A DNA stretch of 64,000 bases, taken from positions 227,868 through 291,867 of the forward strand of contig NZ_JAGGPR010000016.1 in the NCBI RefSeq assembly GCF_018613695.1, read 5' to 3'. Shown one piece after another: positions 25,677-34,640 of this stretch. Position 1 is the stretch's first letter. Every line of letters begins with the position of its first letter. The stretch comes from Arthrobacter sp. ISL-95. Its GTDB lineage: Bacteria > Actinomycetota > Actinomycetes > Actinomycetales > Micrococcaceae. Position numbers and translations under genes: made by a program. A model generated the notes under the pieces. That model was not told where the DNA came from. It ran no database searches and worked only from the letters and a program-made list of their open reading frames with translations.

Positions 25677-26217
25677 TCCCAATTCAGCCGATCAAAGTGC
25701 CAACAAGGACGACGACGCCGTGTGGCTGGATCTGGTGTCCAGGCTGGAGGCGACGCAGTCCGGCCCTGCAGGGGAACTGTCTGAGGACACCCAAGAGAGC
25801 CAGGACTCTGAAGCCCGGCATGCACAGCCCGGGCCTGGCAGGGCCTTCAAGGACTTTGATCCACTGGGCCTCTCCACCCCGGCGCAGGAACCGGTGCCTG
25901 ATGCCGCCGCCGCCCGCGCAGACGCCGACCCGCCCGGCCGCCCGGCCGGACCCCGTGACTTCGACGTGGAGGACGAGGACCACACGTTCGTTCCCGAAGA
26001 GCCACCAAGTTTGGCGGGAACTGAACCGTTGGTCATGCTGGCATGGGTTGGTGCGGTGGGCGGACCCATCGCGCTGCTCTTCACGGCCATGTTTTGGAGG
26101 TCCGCACCATTAACTGCCACGCTGGGCATCGTGGCAGTTTTCGTCGCATCCGTGATTTATCTCATCATGCGGCTTCCACAGGAAAAGAATGAGGACGACG
26201 ACGGCGCGCGCCTCTAG
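25663..26217 (+). CDS. Hypothetical membrane protein
   Basis: A 184-residue protein with an acidic, Pro/Ala-rich N-terminal half (to about 115), two hydrophobic segments at about 124-147 and 150-170, and a short acidic C-terminus. No recognised domain. It overlaps the upstream esterase gene by 14 nt and is presumably co-expressed. Its stop overlaps the stop of the convergent glucokinase gene in a CTAG tetranucleotide. Confidence 0.75.
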   Translation: MNRPDPNSADQSANKDDDAVWLDLVSRLEATQSGPAGELSEDTQESQDSEARHAQPGPGRAFKDFDPLGLSTPAQEPVPDAAAARADADPPGRPAGPRDFDVEDEDHTFVPEEPPSLAGTEPLVMLAWVGAVGGPIALLFTAMFWRSAPLTATLGIVAVFVASVIYLIMRLPQEKNEDDDGARL

Positions 26218-27272
26218 CTGCGCGCCCTGCCACTGACCCGGGACAGGTCCGCCGCGCCGATCATGCCCGCACGCGGACCGAGTGCTGCCAGTTCAATCCT
26301 CGCCATGGGCCGGAAACCTCGCCCCGTCAGGTTCTTTGCAAATGACTCCCGGGCCGGCGCGGCAAGCAACTCCCCCGCATCACACAGCCCCCCGCCGATG
26401 ACGAACATTCCGGGGTCCAGTGCCGCCGCGAGGTTGGCCAAACCAAGGCCCAACCACTCGCCTTGGTCGGCAATGAGCTCACGCGAGGTGGCATCGCCCG
26501 CGAGCGCCAGCGAGGTCACGGCCGCCCCGGACAGGTTTTCTTCCGTTCCACCCGCCTTTTCCAAGAGGGCGCAACCTGCCGGGGAGTTGGTCCGTACCAG
26601 TTTCCTGGCTTCCCGCCCCAAGGCGTTTCCGGAGGCGTACTGCTCCCAGCATCCGCGGTTGCCGCATTCGCAGCGGTGTCCCCCGGGGAAAATGATCTGG
26701 TGCCCGAATTCCCCGGCCACGCCGTAGCGCCCACGCTCCACGCGGCCATCCATGACCATGGCTCCGCCGATGCCCGTGCCCAGCGTGATGCATACCAGGC
26801 GGCTTTCGCCCTGCCCCGCGCCAAAACGCCATTCCGCCCACGCCGCAGCGTCGGCGTCGTTGGTCAGCAGCACTGGACGCCTCAGCAACTTCTGGAGGCT
26901 ATCCCTCAGGGGCTCATTACGCCAGGCCAGGTGCGGGCTGAACAGCACCGTACCGCCGTCGAGGTCCATCCATCCTGCGGCGCCAATTCCCACCGTAGCG
27001 ATCCGGTGGCCTGCACTGAGTTCGTTCACGAGCTCCACGATGGTCTGCTCAACGGCACGGGGGTCTGCGCCCGGCGTGGACCTGCGGGCTTCGGCGAGGA
27101 CGCGGCCCTCAGCGTCCACTACCCCCGCGGCCACTTTGGTTCCGCCGATGTCAATCCCGATCGCCAGTCCCCGACGGCCCAAATGGCTCCGCCGGGCAGC
27201 CCAGGGCGCGTCCCTCCATGCCGAGGCCGGGGGCTTGGGTCTTATAAGGGAACTGGACCGTGGTGCGGGCAT
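26214..27272 (-). CDS. ROK-family sugar kinase, probable glucokinase
   Basis: Phosphorylates glucose or a related sugar with ATP. The phosphate-binding IGIDIGGTKVAAG motif is near residue 38 and the ROK zinc site near 185 reads CECGNRGCWEQ. The active-site aspartate lies in LTNDADAAAWAEW. The ATG at 27272 gives 352 residues with an unusual 35-residue basic lead; a TTG at codon 31, preceded by GGCGGAG, would remove most of it. No sugar transporter or repressor is adjacent. Confidence 0.88.
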   Translation of the reverse strand: MPAPRSSSLIRPKPPASAWRDAPWAARRSHLGRRGLAIGIDIGGTKVAAGVVDAEGRVLAEARRSTPGADPRAVEQTIVELVNELSAGHRIATVGIGAAGWMDLDGGTVLFSPHLAWRNEPLRDSLQKLLRRPVLLTNDADAAAWAEWRFGAGQGESRLVCITLGTGIGGAMVMDGRVERGRYGVAGEFGHQIIFPGGHRCECGNRGCWEQYASGNALGREARKLVRTNSPAGCALLEKAGGTEENLSGAAVTSLALAGDATSRELIADQGEWLGLGLANLAAALDPGMFVIGGGLCDAGELLAAPARESFAKNLTGRGFRPMARIELAALGPRAGMIGAADLSRVSGRARS

Positions 27273-27459
27273 CCCATCATCTTATTCCGCAGGGCACAAT
27301 GGCATGCGCACAGCACGGCGCAGAGGGCCCGCATTTGCTTGACATGACTGCTGATCCGTAAAGTTACTCGCCAGTAGGTGAAATAGAACACACCACCGCG
27401 AGCGGGCATACTAGAGTGAAAGCAGCCCCTCGTGGCCCGTGGATATCAAAGGAGCTACC

Positions 27460-29271
27460 GTGCGTGAAATTAGTGTTCCTCCCCTCGTGAACATTGCCCC
27501 GGAAACCAACATCACGGACTTCGTGATCCGCGAGGCAGAGAAAGCATCCAACCCTGCCCTTTTCTCAAAGCGGGACAGTGACGGGCAGTGGCAGGACATC
27601 CGCGCCAAGGACTTCCTCGAGGACGTGCGTGCCTTGGCTAAAGGGCTCATCGCCAGTGGTGTTGGTGTAGGCGACCGCGTGGGCATCATGTCCCGCACGC
27701 GCTACGAATGGTCCCTCGTGGACTTTGCCATTTGGTTTGCCGGCGCCGTCTCCGTCCCCATCTACGAAACGTCCTCCCCCTCGCAGGTGGCCTGGAACCT
27801 CGGTGACTCCGGTGCCGTGGCTGCCTTCGGCGAAGCGGCACACCATGAGGACGTCATCCGACAGGCTGTGGCCGCAGAGGACATCACGTCCGTTGCCAAC
27901 GTCTGGCAGCTTGAGGGTGCCGGACTGGACGCCCTGCGCACTGCAGGCGCAGGGGTCCCCGACGACGAACTTGAGTCCCGCCGTTCCTCGGCCGGCCTCA
28001 AGGATCTCGCCACGATCATCTATACCTCCGGCACCACGGGCAGACCCAAAGGCTGCGAACTGACGCACGGCAACTTTGTGGAACTTTCGGAGAACGCCCG
28101 CGCTTCCCTGCCTGAGATCATCAACGAGTCGGGCAAGACCATCATGTTCCTCCCCCTGGCGCACGTCTTCGCCCGCTTCATCTCCGTGCTGGCTGTTGCC
28201 GGCGGCGTCCAGGTGGCACATACCCCGGACATCAAGAATCTGTTGGCTGACCTCCAGAGCTTCCAGCCGACGTTCATCCTGGCTGTACCCCGGGTCTTCG
28301 AAAAGGTGTACAACTCGGCACTGACCAAGGCAGAGGACGGCGGCAAGGGCGCCATCTTCCACCGGGCAGTGGATACTGCGATCGCCTACTCCAAGGCGCG
28401 CGAGGCCGGTTCGCTGGGTCTTGGTTTGAAGATCAAGCACGCCGTGTTCGACAAACTCGTCTACGGGAAGCTCCGAGCCGCCATGGGCGGCCATGTTGCA
28501 CACGCCGTCTCCGGCGGCGGTCCCTTGGGTGAACGCCTGGGCCACTTCTTCCAAGGCATCGGCCTGCAGATCCTGGAAGGCTACGGCCTGACGGAAACCA
28601 CCGCCCCCATCTCTGTGAACACGCCGTCCATGATCAGAATCGGCACCGTGGGCGCCCCGTTGCCGGGCAACTCGGTGAAGATCGCTGACGACGGCGAAAT
28701 CCTCGCCAAGGGCGTCTGCGTCATGCGGGGCTACTACAACCGTGAAGACCTCACGGCCGAGACGTTTGCCGACGGCTGGTTCCGGACCGGTGACATCGGC
28801 GAACTGGACAGCAACGGCTTCCTTAAAATCACCGGCCGCAAGAAGGAAATCATTGTGACCGCGAGCGGGAAGAACGTAGTTCCTGCCCTGTTGGAGGATC
28901 AGATCCGCGCGGATGCCCTGGTTTCCCAAGTTCTGGTAGTGGGCGACAACCGGCCATTCATCGGCGCTTTGGTCACTCTGGATGAAGAAGCGCTCCCGGG
29001 CTGGCTTGACCGCCACGGACTGCCCGCGGGCACCACGCTTGCCGACGCCACTGACCACGCCGTAGTGAAGGCCGCAGTCCAGGAGCTCATCAGCAAAGCC
29101 AACCAGTCCGTCTCCCAGGCCGAGGCCATCAAGTCCTTCAGGATCGTCCCGGCGGACTTCACTGAAGCCTCAGGGCACCTGACGCCGTCCCTCAAGGTCA
29201 AGCGTGCGCAGGTCATGAAGGACTTCGACGCCGTCATCGAGGAAATGTACTCAGCACCCCGCGCTTCCTAG
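27460..29271 (+). CDS. Long-chain acyl-CoA synthetase (FadD15-like)
   Basis: AMP-forming ligase that activates fatty acids to acyl-CoA. Of 603 residues, the AMP-binding P-loop YTSGTTGRPKG is near 190, the YGLTETT motif near 375 and the fatty-acyl signature GWFRTGDIG...GRKKEI near 450. I chose the GTG at 27460 because AAAGGAG lies 5 nt upstream; the GTG at 27439 has none. It is single and followed by a strong bidirectional terminator. FadD15 also lies in the pknL-Rv2182c region of Mycobacterium tuberculosis. Confidence 0.92.
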   Translation: MREISVPPLVNIAPETNITDFVIREAEKASNPALFSKRDSDGQWQDIRAKDFLEDVRALAKGLIASGVGVGDRVGIMSRTRYEWSLVDFAIWFAGAVSVPIYETSSPSQVAWNLGDSGAVAAFGEAAHHEDVIRQAVAAEDITSVANVWQLEGAGLDALRTAGAGVPDDELESRRSSAGLKDLATIIYTSGTTGRPKGCELTHGNFVELSENARASLPEIINESGKTIMFLPLAHVFARFISVLAVAGGVQVAHTPDIKNLLADLQSFQPTFILAVPRVFEKVYNSALTKAEDGGKGAIFHRAVDTAIAYSKAREAGSLGLGLKIKHAVFDKLVYGKLRAAMGGHVAHAVSGGGPLGERLGHFFQGIGLQILEGYGLTETTAPISVNTPSMIRIGTVGAPLPGNSVKIADDGEILAKGVCVMRGYYNREDLTAETFADGWFRTGDIGELDSNGFLKITGRKKEIIVTASGKNVVPALLEDQIRADALVSQVLVVGDNRPFIGALVTLDEEALPGWLDRHGLPAGTTLADATDHAVVKAAVQELISKANQSVSQAEAIKSFRIVPADFTEASGHLTPSLKVKRAQVMKDFDAVIEEMYSAPRAS

Positions 29272-29283
29272 GCACCGGGAACA

Positions 29284-29324
29284 AAAAAGTACCCCGTCCG
29301 GATGTTTCCGGACGGGGTACTTTT
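29284..29324. terminator. Bidirectional terminator between fadD and pyc
   Basis: Perfect 18-bp stem AAAAGTACCCCGTCCGGA / TCCGGACGGGGTACTTTT with a 4-nt loop. The arms supply U-rich tails in both directions, and the genes on either side converge. Confidence 0.88.
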
Positions 29325-29334
29325 GCGTGTACGG

Positions 29335-32300
29335 CTAGCCGATCACCAGCAGCAAGTCGCCGCCTTGGACCTGCTCCACAGAGGAAATGGCGAGGCGTGA
29401 AACCGTGCCCGCCACCGGGGTGGTGATGGACGCTTCCATCTTCATCGCCTCAATGGTGGCCACGGTATCGCCGGCGTTGACTGCATCGCCCGCCTTGACC
29501 GTCACGGTAACTGCGCCGGCAAACGGAGCGGCAACCTGACCCGGCTGTGCCGGATCTGCCTTCTCTGCTGCCTTGACGTTACTGACCACCGAACGGTCGC
29601 GGACAACAACCGGCCGGGACTGTCCGTTGAGCGTGCACATCACAGTGCGCAGGCCCTTCTCATCGGCTTCTGAGACAGCTTCAAGCTGGGCTATGAGGCG
29701 GACGCCCTTCTCCAGCTCGATGACGTGTTCTGCGCCCTGCTGGAGACCGTACAGGTAGTCACGGGTATCCAGCACGGAGATGTTGCCATAAGTGTCAACG
29801 CTCTTCAGGTAATCCTTGGTGGGACCCGCGAAGAGCAAACGGTTCAGCGTGTGCTGTCGCGTCTTGGAGTCACCCTTGAGCGCTGCGCTGTCCTCTGCGC
29901 TGATATCGACGTCGCGGACCTTGACGCTACGGCCCTGAAGGGCTTTGGTGCGGAACGGCTCGGGCCAGCCTCCGGGAGGATCACCAAGTTCGCCGGAGAG
30001 GAAGCCGATCACGGAATCCGGGATGTCGTAGTTCTGCGGGTTCTCGTTGAAGTCTGCGGGATCGGCATTGAGCCCAACCAGGTGCAACGCGAGATCGCCC
30101 ACCACCTTGGAGGACGGAGTAACCTTCACCAAGCGGCCAAGGATGCGGTCAGCCGCCGTGTACATGTCCTCGATCGCCTCAAACTGCTCACCGAGACCCA
30201 ACGCGATGGCCTGCTGGCGAAGGTTGGACAACTGACCGCCGGGGATTTCGTGCTGGTAGACGCGACCTGTAGGACCCGGAAGACCGGATTCGAAGGGGGC
30301 GTAGACGCGGCGTACAGCTTCCCAGTAGGGCTCGAGCGCGCCAACGTTGGCCAAGCTAAGACCGGTATCGCGGGGCGTGTTGGCCAAGGCAGCAACCAAT
30401 GCGGACGCTGCGGGCTGGCTGGTGGTGCCGGCCAGGGAAGCCGCTGCCACATCAACTGCGTCCACGCCGGCGTCAACAGCTGCCAGCAAGGTGGCAAGCT
30501 GACCGCCCGCGGTGTCGTGCGTGTGCAGGTGCACGGGGAGATCGAAACGCTCGCGCAGTGCCGAGACCAGCTTCGCCGCAGCAGCCGGACGCAGCAGGCC
30601 GGCCATGTCCTTGATGGCCAGGATATGTGCACCAGCGTCGACGATCTTCTGGGCCAGGTCCAGGTAGTAGTCGAGGGTGTACAGGTCCTCGTTGGGGTCC
30701 AGAAGATTACCGGTGTAGCACAGGGCAACTTCCGCAACGGCCGTCCCGGTGGCACGAACGGCTCGAATGGCGGGGGCCATCTGGTTAACGTCGTTGAGGG
30801 CGTCGAAGATACGGAAGATATCGATGCCTGTAGCGGCAGCCTCGTTAACGAAGGCCTCCGTCACTTCCTCCGGGTACGGGGTGTAGCCCACCGTGTTACG
30901 TCCGCGGAGCAGCATCTGGATACAGGTGTTCGGCAACGCCTTGCGCAAAGCAGCCAAGCGGTCCCACGGATCCTCACCAAGGAAGCGGAGCGCGACGTCG
31001 TACGTTGCACCGCCCCAAGCCTCCACGGAAAGCAACTCCGGCATGAGTGCCGTGACTGCGGGGCCGGCAGCTACGAGGTCGCGGGTACGCACACGCGTTG
31101 CCAACAGCGACTGGTGAGCATCACGGAACGTGGTGTCCGTGACAGCCAGTGCTTGCTGTTCACGAAGCGCCTTCGCGAAGCCTTCCGGGCCAAGTTCAAT
31201 CAACTTCTGGCGCGAGCCCGATGTGGGAACCGGCCCGTCGATCACCGGAAGCTTGCTGGCCGGGTCCGAATGGACAGCGAGTTCGCCGTTTGGCTTGTTC
31301 ACGGTGACTTCTGCCAGCCAGGTGAGCAACTTGGTGCCGCGGTCTGCGGAAATGTGCGACTTCAGCAGCTCAGGGCGCTTGTCGATGAAGTCCGTGGCCA
31401 CGTTTCCGGCGATGAAGTCCGGATCCGCAAGCACTGCCTGCAGGAACGGAATGTTGGTGGACACGCCACGAATGCGGAACTCGGCCAGGCCACGACGCGC
31501 ACGGGCCACAGCGGCGGGGTAATCGCGGCCACGGCAGGTCAGCTTCACGAGCATGGAGTCAAAGTGCGGGCTGATCTCGGCACCCGAATAGACCGTACCG
31601 CCGTCGAGCCTGACGCCGGCACCACCGGCGGAACGGTAGCCGGTGATCTTTCCAACGTCAGGGCGGAAGCCGTTGGAGGGGTCCTCGGTGGTGATACGGC
31701 ACTGGATGGCAGCGCCCTTGATGGACACCGAATCCTGGCTAAGCCCCAGGTCCGCAAGGGTTTCACCCGAGGCGATGCGCATCTGTGCCTGCACGAGGTC
31801 AACATCGGTGATTTCCTCGGTGACGGTGTGCTCAACCTGAATACGGGGGTTCATCTCTATGAAGACGTGCTGGCCGGCCCGCTCCCCCTCCGTGTCCACC
31901 AGGAACTCCACGGTTCCGGCGTTGACGTAGTTCAGGGCCTTGGCGAACGCCACCGCATCCCTGTAAAGGGCCTGGCGAATGTTCTCATCCAGGTTCGGCG
32001 CGGGCGCGATCTCCACCACTTTCTGGTGGCGGCGCTGCAGCGAACAGTCGCGCTCAAAGAGGTGCATGACGTTGCCTTCGGCGTCAGCCAGAATCTGCAC
32101 TTCAATGTGGCGGGGACGCAGGACTGCCTGCTCCAGGAACATAGTGGGATCGCCAAAAGCTGCATCAGCTTCCCGCATGGCGGACTGCAATGCTTCAGGA
32201 AGGGCTTCGCGCGTCTCCACTCGGCGCATACCGCGGCCGCCGCCACCGGCCACGGCCTTGGCGAAGATCGGAAAGCCGATCTCGTCAGCTGCAGCGATGA

Positions 32301-32730
32301 GCTCGTCAAGGTCCTTGGAGGGCTTGCTCGACTTCAGGACAGGGACGCCTGCCTTACGTGCGGCCTCCAAAGCGGCCACCTTGTTGCCTGCGAGCTCCAG
32401 AACCTCCGCGGGCGGACCCACAAAGGTAATTCCTGCCGCCTTGGCAGCACGGGCGAGGTCCGGGTTCTCCGAGAGAAAGCCATAACCGGGGTAAATGGCG
32501 TCAGCGCCGGCTTCTTTGGCGACGCGGACAACCTCCTCTACGTCCAAGTAGGCGCGGACGGGGTGGCCCACCTCGCCGATCAGGTAAGCTTCGTCGGCCT
32601 TCTGCCGGTGGATCGAGTTACGGTCCTCATGCGGAAAGACGGCTACGGTCTTGGCGCCCAGTTCGTAACCAGCGCGAAACGCCCTGATCGCGATTTCGCC
32701 GCGATTGGCCACCAGAATTTTCGAAAACAT
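29335..32730 (-). CDS. pyc: Pyruvate carboxylase
   Basis: Biotin enzyme that carboxylates pyruvate to oxaloacetate, the main anaplerotic step. The 1131 residues run biotin carboxylase (ANRGEIAIRAFRA at the start, GGGGRGMR near 165, EMNPRIQVEHTVTE near 295), carboxyltransferase (FRDAHQSLLATR near 545, the LALCYTG-like VALCYTGN region, HLHTHDTAGG), and biotinyl carrier with Lys1097 in EAMKMEASI. AGGAG lies 5 nt before the ATG. A palindrome lies in its upstream region. It shares a terminator with fadD. Confidence 0.97.
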   Translation of the reverse strand: MFSKILVANRGEIAIRAFRAGYELGAKTVAVFPHEDRNSIHRQKADEAYLIGEVGHPVRAYLDVEEVVRVAKEAGADAIYPGYGFLSENPDLARAAKAAGITFVGPPAEVLELAGNKVAALEAARKAGVPVLKSSKPSKDLDELIAAADEIGFPIFAKAVAGGGGRGMRRVETREALPEALQSAMREADAAFGDPTMFLEQAVLRPRHIEVQILADAEGNVMHLFERDCSLQRRHQKVVEIAPAPNLDENIRQALYRDAVAFAKALNYVNAGTVEFLVDTEGERAGQHVFIEMNPRIQVEHTVTEEITDVDLVQAQMRIASGETLADLGLSQDSVSIKGAAIQCRITTEDPSNGFRPDVGKITGYRSAGGAGVRLDGGTVYSGAEISPHFDSMLVKLTCRGRDYPAAVARARRGLAEFRIRGVSTNIPFLQAVLADPDFIAGNVATDFIDKRPELLKSHISADRGTKLLTWLAEVTVNKPNGELAVHSDPASKLPVIDGPVPTSGSRQKLIELGPEGFAKALREQQALAVTDTTFRDAHQSLLATRVRTRDLVAAGPAVTALMPELLSVEAWGGATYDVALRFLGEDPWDRLAALRKALPNTCIQMLLRGRNTVGYTPYPEEVTEAFVNEAAATGIDIFRIFDALNDVNQMAPAIRAVRATGTAVAEVALCYTGNLLDPNEDLYTLDYYLDLAQKIVDAGAHILAIKDMAGLLRPAAAAKLVSALRERFDLPVHLHTHDTAGGQLATLLAAVDAGVDAVDVAAASLAGTTSQPAASALVAALANTPRDTGLSLANVGALEPYWEAVRRVYAPFESGLPGPTGRVYQHEIPGGQLSNLRQQAIALGLGEQFEAIEDMYTAADRILGRLVKVTPSSKVVGDLALHLVGLNADPADFNENPQNYDIPDSVIGFLSGELGDPPGGWPEPFRTKALQGRSVKVRDVDISAEDSAALKGDSKTRQHTLNRLLFAGPTKDYLKSVDTYGNISVLDTRDYLYGLQQGAEHVIELEKGVRLIAQLEAVSEADEKGLRTVMCTLNGQSRPVVVRDRSVVSNVKAAEKADPAQPGQVAAPFAGAVTVTVKAGDAVNAGDTVATIEAMKMEASITTPVAGTVSRLAISSVEQVQGGDLLLVIG

Positions 32731-32796
32731 ACTTCTCCTGCATCATTGCGGGTGGATCGGTCGGTGGTCACAGTGTGTAGTGCCGCCAGCATCAAA

Positions 32797-32824
32797 CACA
32801 AATCTTTGTGGCAACCATCACAAA
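32797..32824. promoter_or_regulatory. Palindromic candidate operator upstream of pyc
   Basis: CACAAA-TC-TTTGTG (32797-32810) is a perfect 6+6 palindrome, and a third half-site CACAAA follows at 32819-32824. It sits about 70-95 nt upstream of the pyc start, in the 290-nt divergent gap before the ParA gene. It could regulate either gene. I see no other gene in the gap. Confidence 0.4.
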
Positions 32825-33020
32825 GGAATCGTCATGTGGGCTGTATAGGCGTGCGCGCGATCCGACGGCATGCTATTGCCGAGAGCTATCCCCCGGCGGC
32901 GGGCGCGTAGAAAGCGGGAAACCACCGCGATGCACCATATGATGTTGAGGGGGCTTCGGCAAGCCCCTGCTCCGGCGCTTCCGGAGCGAATCAGCGCGAT
33001 ACGGCAACCGGCGTTAGGTT

Positions 33021-33842
33021 TTGGGTTTTCAAGTGCAAGTAGTCAGCATCAGCAGCCTCAAAGGTGGAGTGGGAAAGACGTCCGTAACCACCGGTCTGGC
33101 GTCCGCGGCCCTCGCAGCCGGTATTTCCACATTGGTGGTGGATCTCGATCCGCACGCCGACGCCACCACGGCACTTGGCGTTCAGCCAGGCGGACAACTG
33201 GACATCGGCCGCATGCTGAAAAGCCCGCGGAAAGCAAACTTGGCGGGCAATGTGGCCGGCAGCAGTTGGGTTTCCAACGGCTCAAGCAACGGCATCTTGG
33301 ATGTAGCAGTCGGTTCGGCCTTCACGGGAATCTATGACCGCCCGGATTTGGGCAGGCGCGACCTCCGCAGGCTTTCAGCGGTACTGGCTGGTACTACCAA
33401 CTACGAACTCGTGCTGGTTGACTGCCCGCCCTCCCTCAACGGGCTGACTCGTATGGCGTGGAGCGCCAGCGACCGCGTAGTACTCGTGGCCGAGCCCGGG
33501 CTCTTCTCCGTGGCAGGCACCGAGCGCACCATGCGCGCCATTCAGCTGTTCCGGCAGGAGTTCGCCCCCAACTTGGCCCCGGCCGGCATTGTTGCCAACA
33601 GAGTCCGCACGGGATCTGTAGAGCACACTTTCCGCTTAGCTGAAATGGAATCCATGTTCGGCGAACTGCTCCTGACGCCACACATTCCGGAGCAGGCCAA
33701 CTGGCAGCAGATCCAAGGTGCAGCCCATTCGGTCCATCACTGGCCCGGAGACTCGGCAAAGAACGCCGCCAAACTCTTCGATGCCCTCCTTGAAAGCCTC
33801 CTGGCCGGACAATCCTCATTGCGGGACCGTCGCCAGCGTTAG
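33021..33842 (+). CDS. Orphan ParA-family ATPase
   Basis: A 273-residue P-loop ATPase with a deviant Walker A (LKGGVGKTSVTTG), DLDPHADATTALG and LVLVDCPPSLNG. ParA ATPases position DNA or protein cargo by dynamic nucleoid binding; no parB or parS-like site is next to it. The longest frame starts at a TTG (33021); GTG at 33033 begins right at VQVVSISSLKGG and is equally likely. No clear ribosome site precedes either. A long palindromic terminator follows. Confidence 0.85.
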   Translation: MGFQVQVVSISSLKGGVGKTSVTTGLASAALAAGISTLVVDLDPHADATTALGVQPGGQLDIGRMLKSPRKANLAGNVAGSSWVSNGSSNGILDVAVGSAFTGIYDRPDLGRRDLRRLSAVLAGTTNYELVLVDCPPSLNGLTRMAWSASDRVVLVAEPGLFSVAGTERTMRAIQLFRQEFAPNLAPAGIVANRVRTGSVEHTFRLAEMESMFGELLLTPHIPEQANWQQIQGAAHSVHHWPGDSAKNAAKLFDALLESLLAGQSSLRDRRQR

Positions 33843-33882
33843 CGCCACCACCGGCACACTATCCGGAAAACACGCACTACGC

Positions 33883-33926
33883 ACGAAGGAAGGCCTCGTC
33901 CCTGCAGGGACGAGGCCTTCCTTCGT
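33883..33926. terminator. Perfect palindromic terminator
   Basis: Two 22-nt arms meet without a spacer at CTGCAG (33902-33907), giving a fully self-complementary 44-bp palindrome followed by TTAATTCTT. It lies between the convergent ParA and MerR genes. Confidence 0.75.
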
Positions 33927-33947
33927 TAATTCTTATGCTTGGGCAGA

Positions 33948-33987
33948 TGTTTAGCTGATGCGGCGCGTGTTTAGCTGATGCGGCGCG
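33948..33987. repeat. 20-bp perfect tandem duplication at the merR stop codon
   Basis: Two contiguous copies of a 20-bp unit beginning TGTTTAGCTGATG, at 33948-33967 and 33968-33987. The second copy contains the last codons and stop of the MerR gene; the first lies just downstream and repeats the same codons and stop. Confidence 0.95.
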
Positions 33988-34564
33988 CGACGCGTCGCTT
34001 GCTCAATTCGTCGTCGGGAAAGGACTGATCACCAGCATGCTCGCTGGGAAGCGCGGCCAGGCTGCCCTCTACTTCCCGCCATACGCGCCCCACGGCGATG
34101 CCGAAGACGCCTTGCCCGCCCTGAACGAGGTCGATGACCTCATCGGCGGATGTACATTCGTAGACACTGGCACCATCGCTCATCAGCGTGATCTGCGCAA
34201 GGTCCTCGACGCCCCGCTCGCGGAGGTGTTCCACCGCTGTGCGAATCTGCTGGAGTGATACGCCGGTGTCAAGGAGACGTTTGACCACTTTGAGAACGAG
34301 AATATCGCGGAAGCCATAGAGCCGCTGCGAACCTGAACCGGCTGCGCCGCGGACGGCAGGTTCAACCAAACCCGTACGCGCCCAATAGTCGAGCTGGCGG
34401 TAGGTGATGCCTGCGGCCTTGCAAGCAGTGGGACCGCGGTAGCCCGCGTCCTCATCCAGCACAGGAAGGTCCTCCGTGAAGAGCAAACCTTGGGCGCCGG
34501 ATGCGGGCGCAGCAATACCGGCAGAGGACTGCTTCAGCTCGCCTGCTTCGCCTTTCGGACTCAC
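33971..34564 (-). CDS. MerR-family regulator (Rv1830-like)
   Basis: A 197-residue regulator with a long N-terminal lead, then a MerR winged helix (GPTACKAAGITYRQLDYWAR, DILVLKVVKRLLDTGVSLQQI) and a C-terminal region that lacks metal-binding cysteines. The GTG start has AAGGAGGT 4 nt upstream. Gene order with a nuclease, a second MerR, garA and gcvH matches Rv1830 to Rv1826 of Mycobacterium tuberculosis. The ligand is unknown. Its terminal codons lie in a 20-bp tandem duplication. Confidence 0.9.
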   Translation of the reverse strand: MSPKGEAGELKQSSAGIAAPASGAQGLLFTEDLPVLDEDAGYRGPTACKAAGITYRQLDYWARTGLVEPAVRGAAGSGSQRLYGFRDILVLKVVKRLLDTGVSLQQIRTAVEHLRERGVEDLAQITLMSDGASVYECTSADEVIDLVQGGQGVFGIAVGRVWREVEGSLAALPSEHAGDQSFPDDELSKRRVARRIS

Positions 34565-34640
34565 GTGACCTCCTTGTTCTCAGTTCCCTTGGGGACGGTG
34601 CATACCCTGATACAACGGCGAAATGCAGCAGTGTAATTCC

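Noticed and set aside
27339..27344. TTGACA as a -35 for fadD
   Set aside because: No acceptable -10 at 16-18 nt; a CATACT further down lacks a matching -35, so no promoter is called.
27565..29058. A 497-codon minus-strand frame antisense to fadD
   Set aside because: Shadow of the acyl-CoA ligase, which has all family motifs.
29725..32910. A 1061-codon plus-strand open frame antisense to pyruvate carboxylase
   Set aside because: It mirrors the pyc gene codon for codon. Long antisense frames arise from strong third-position GC bias; pyc has complete domains and a ribosome site, the antisense frame has neither.
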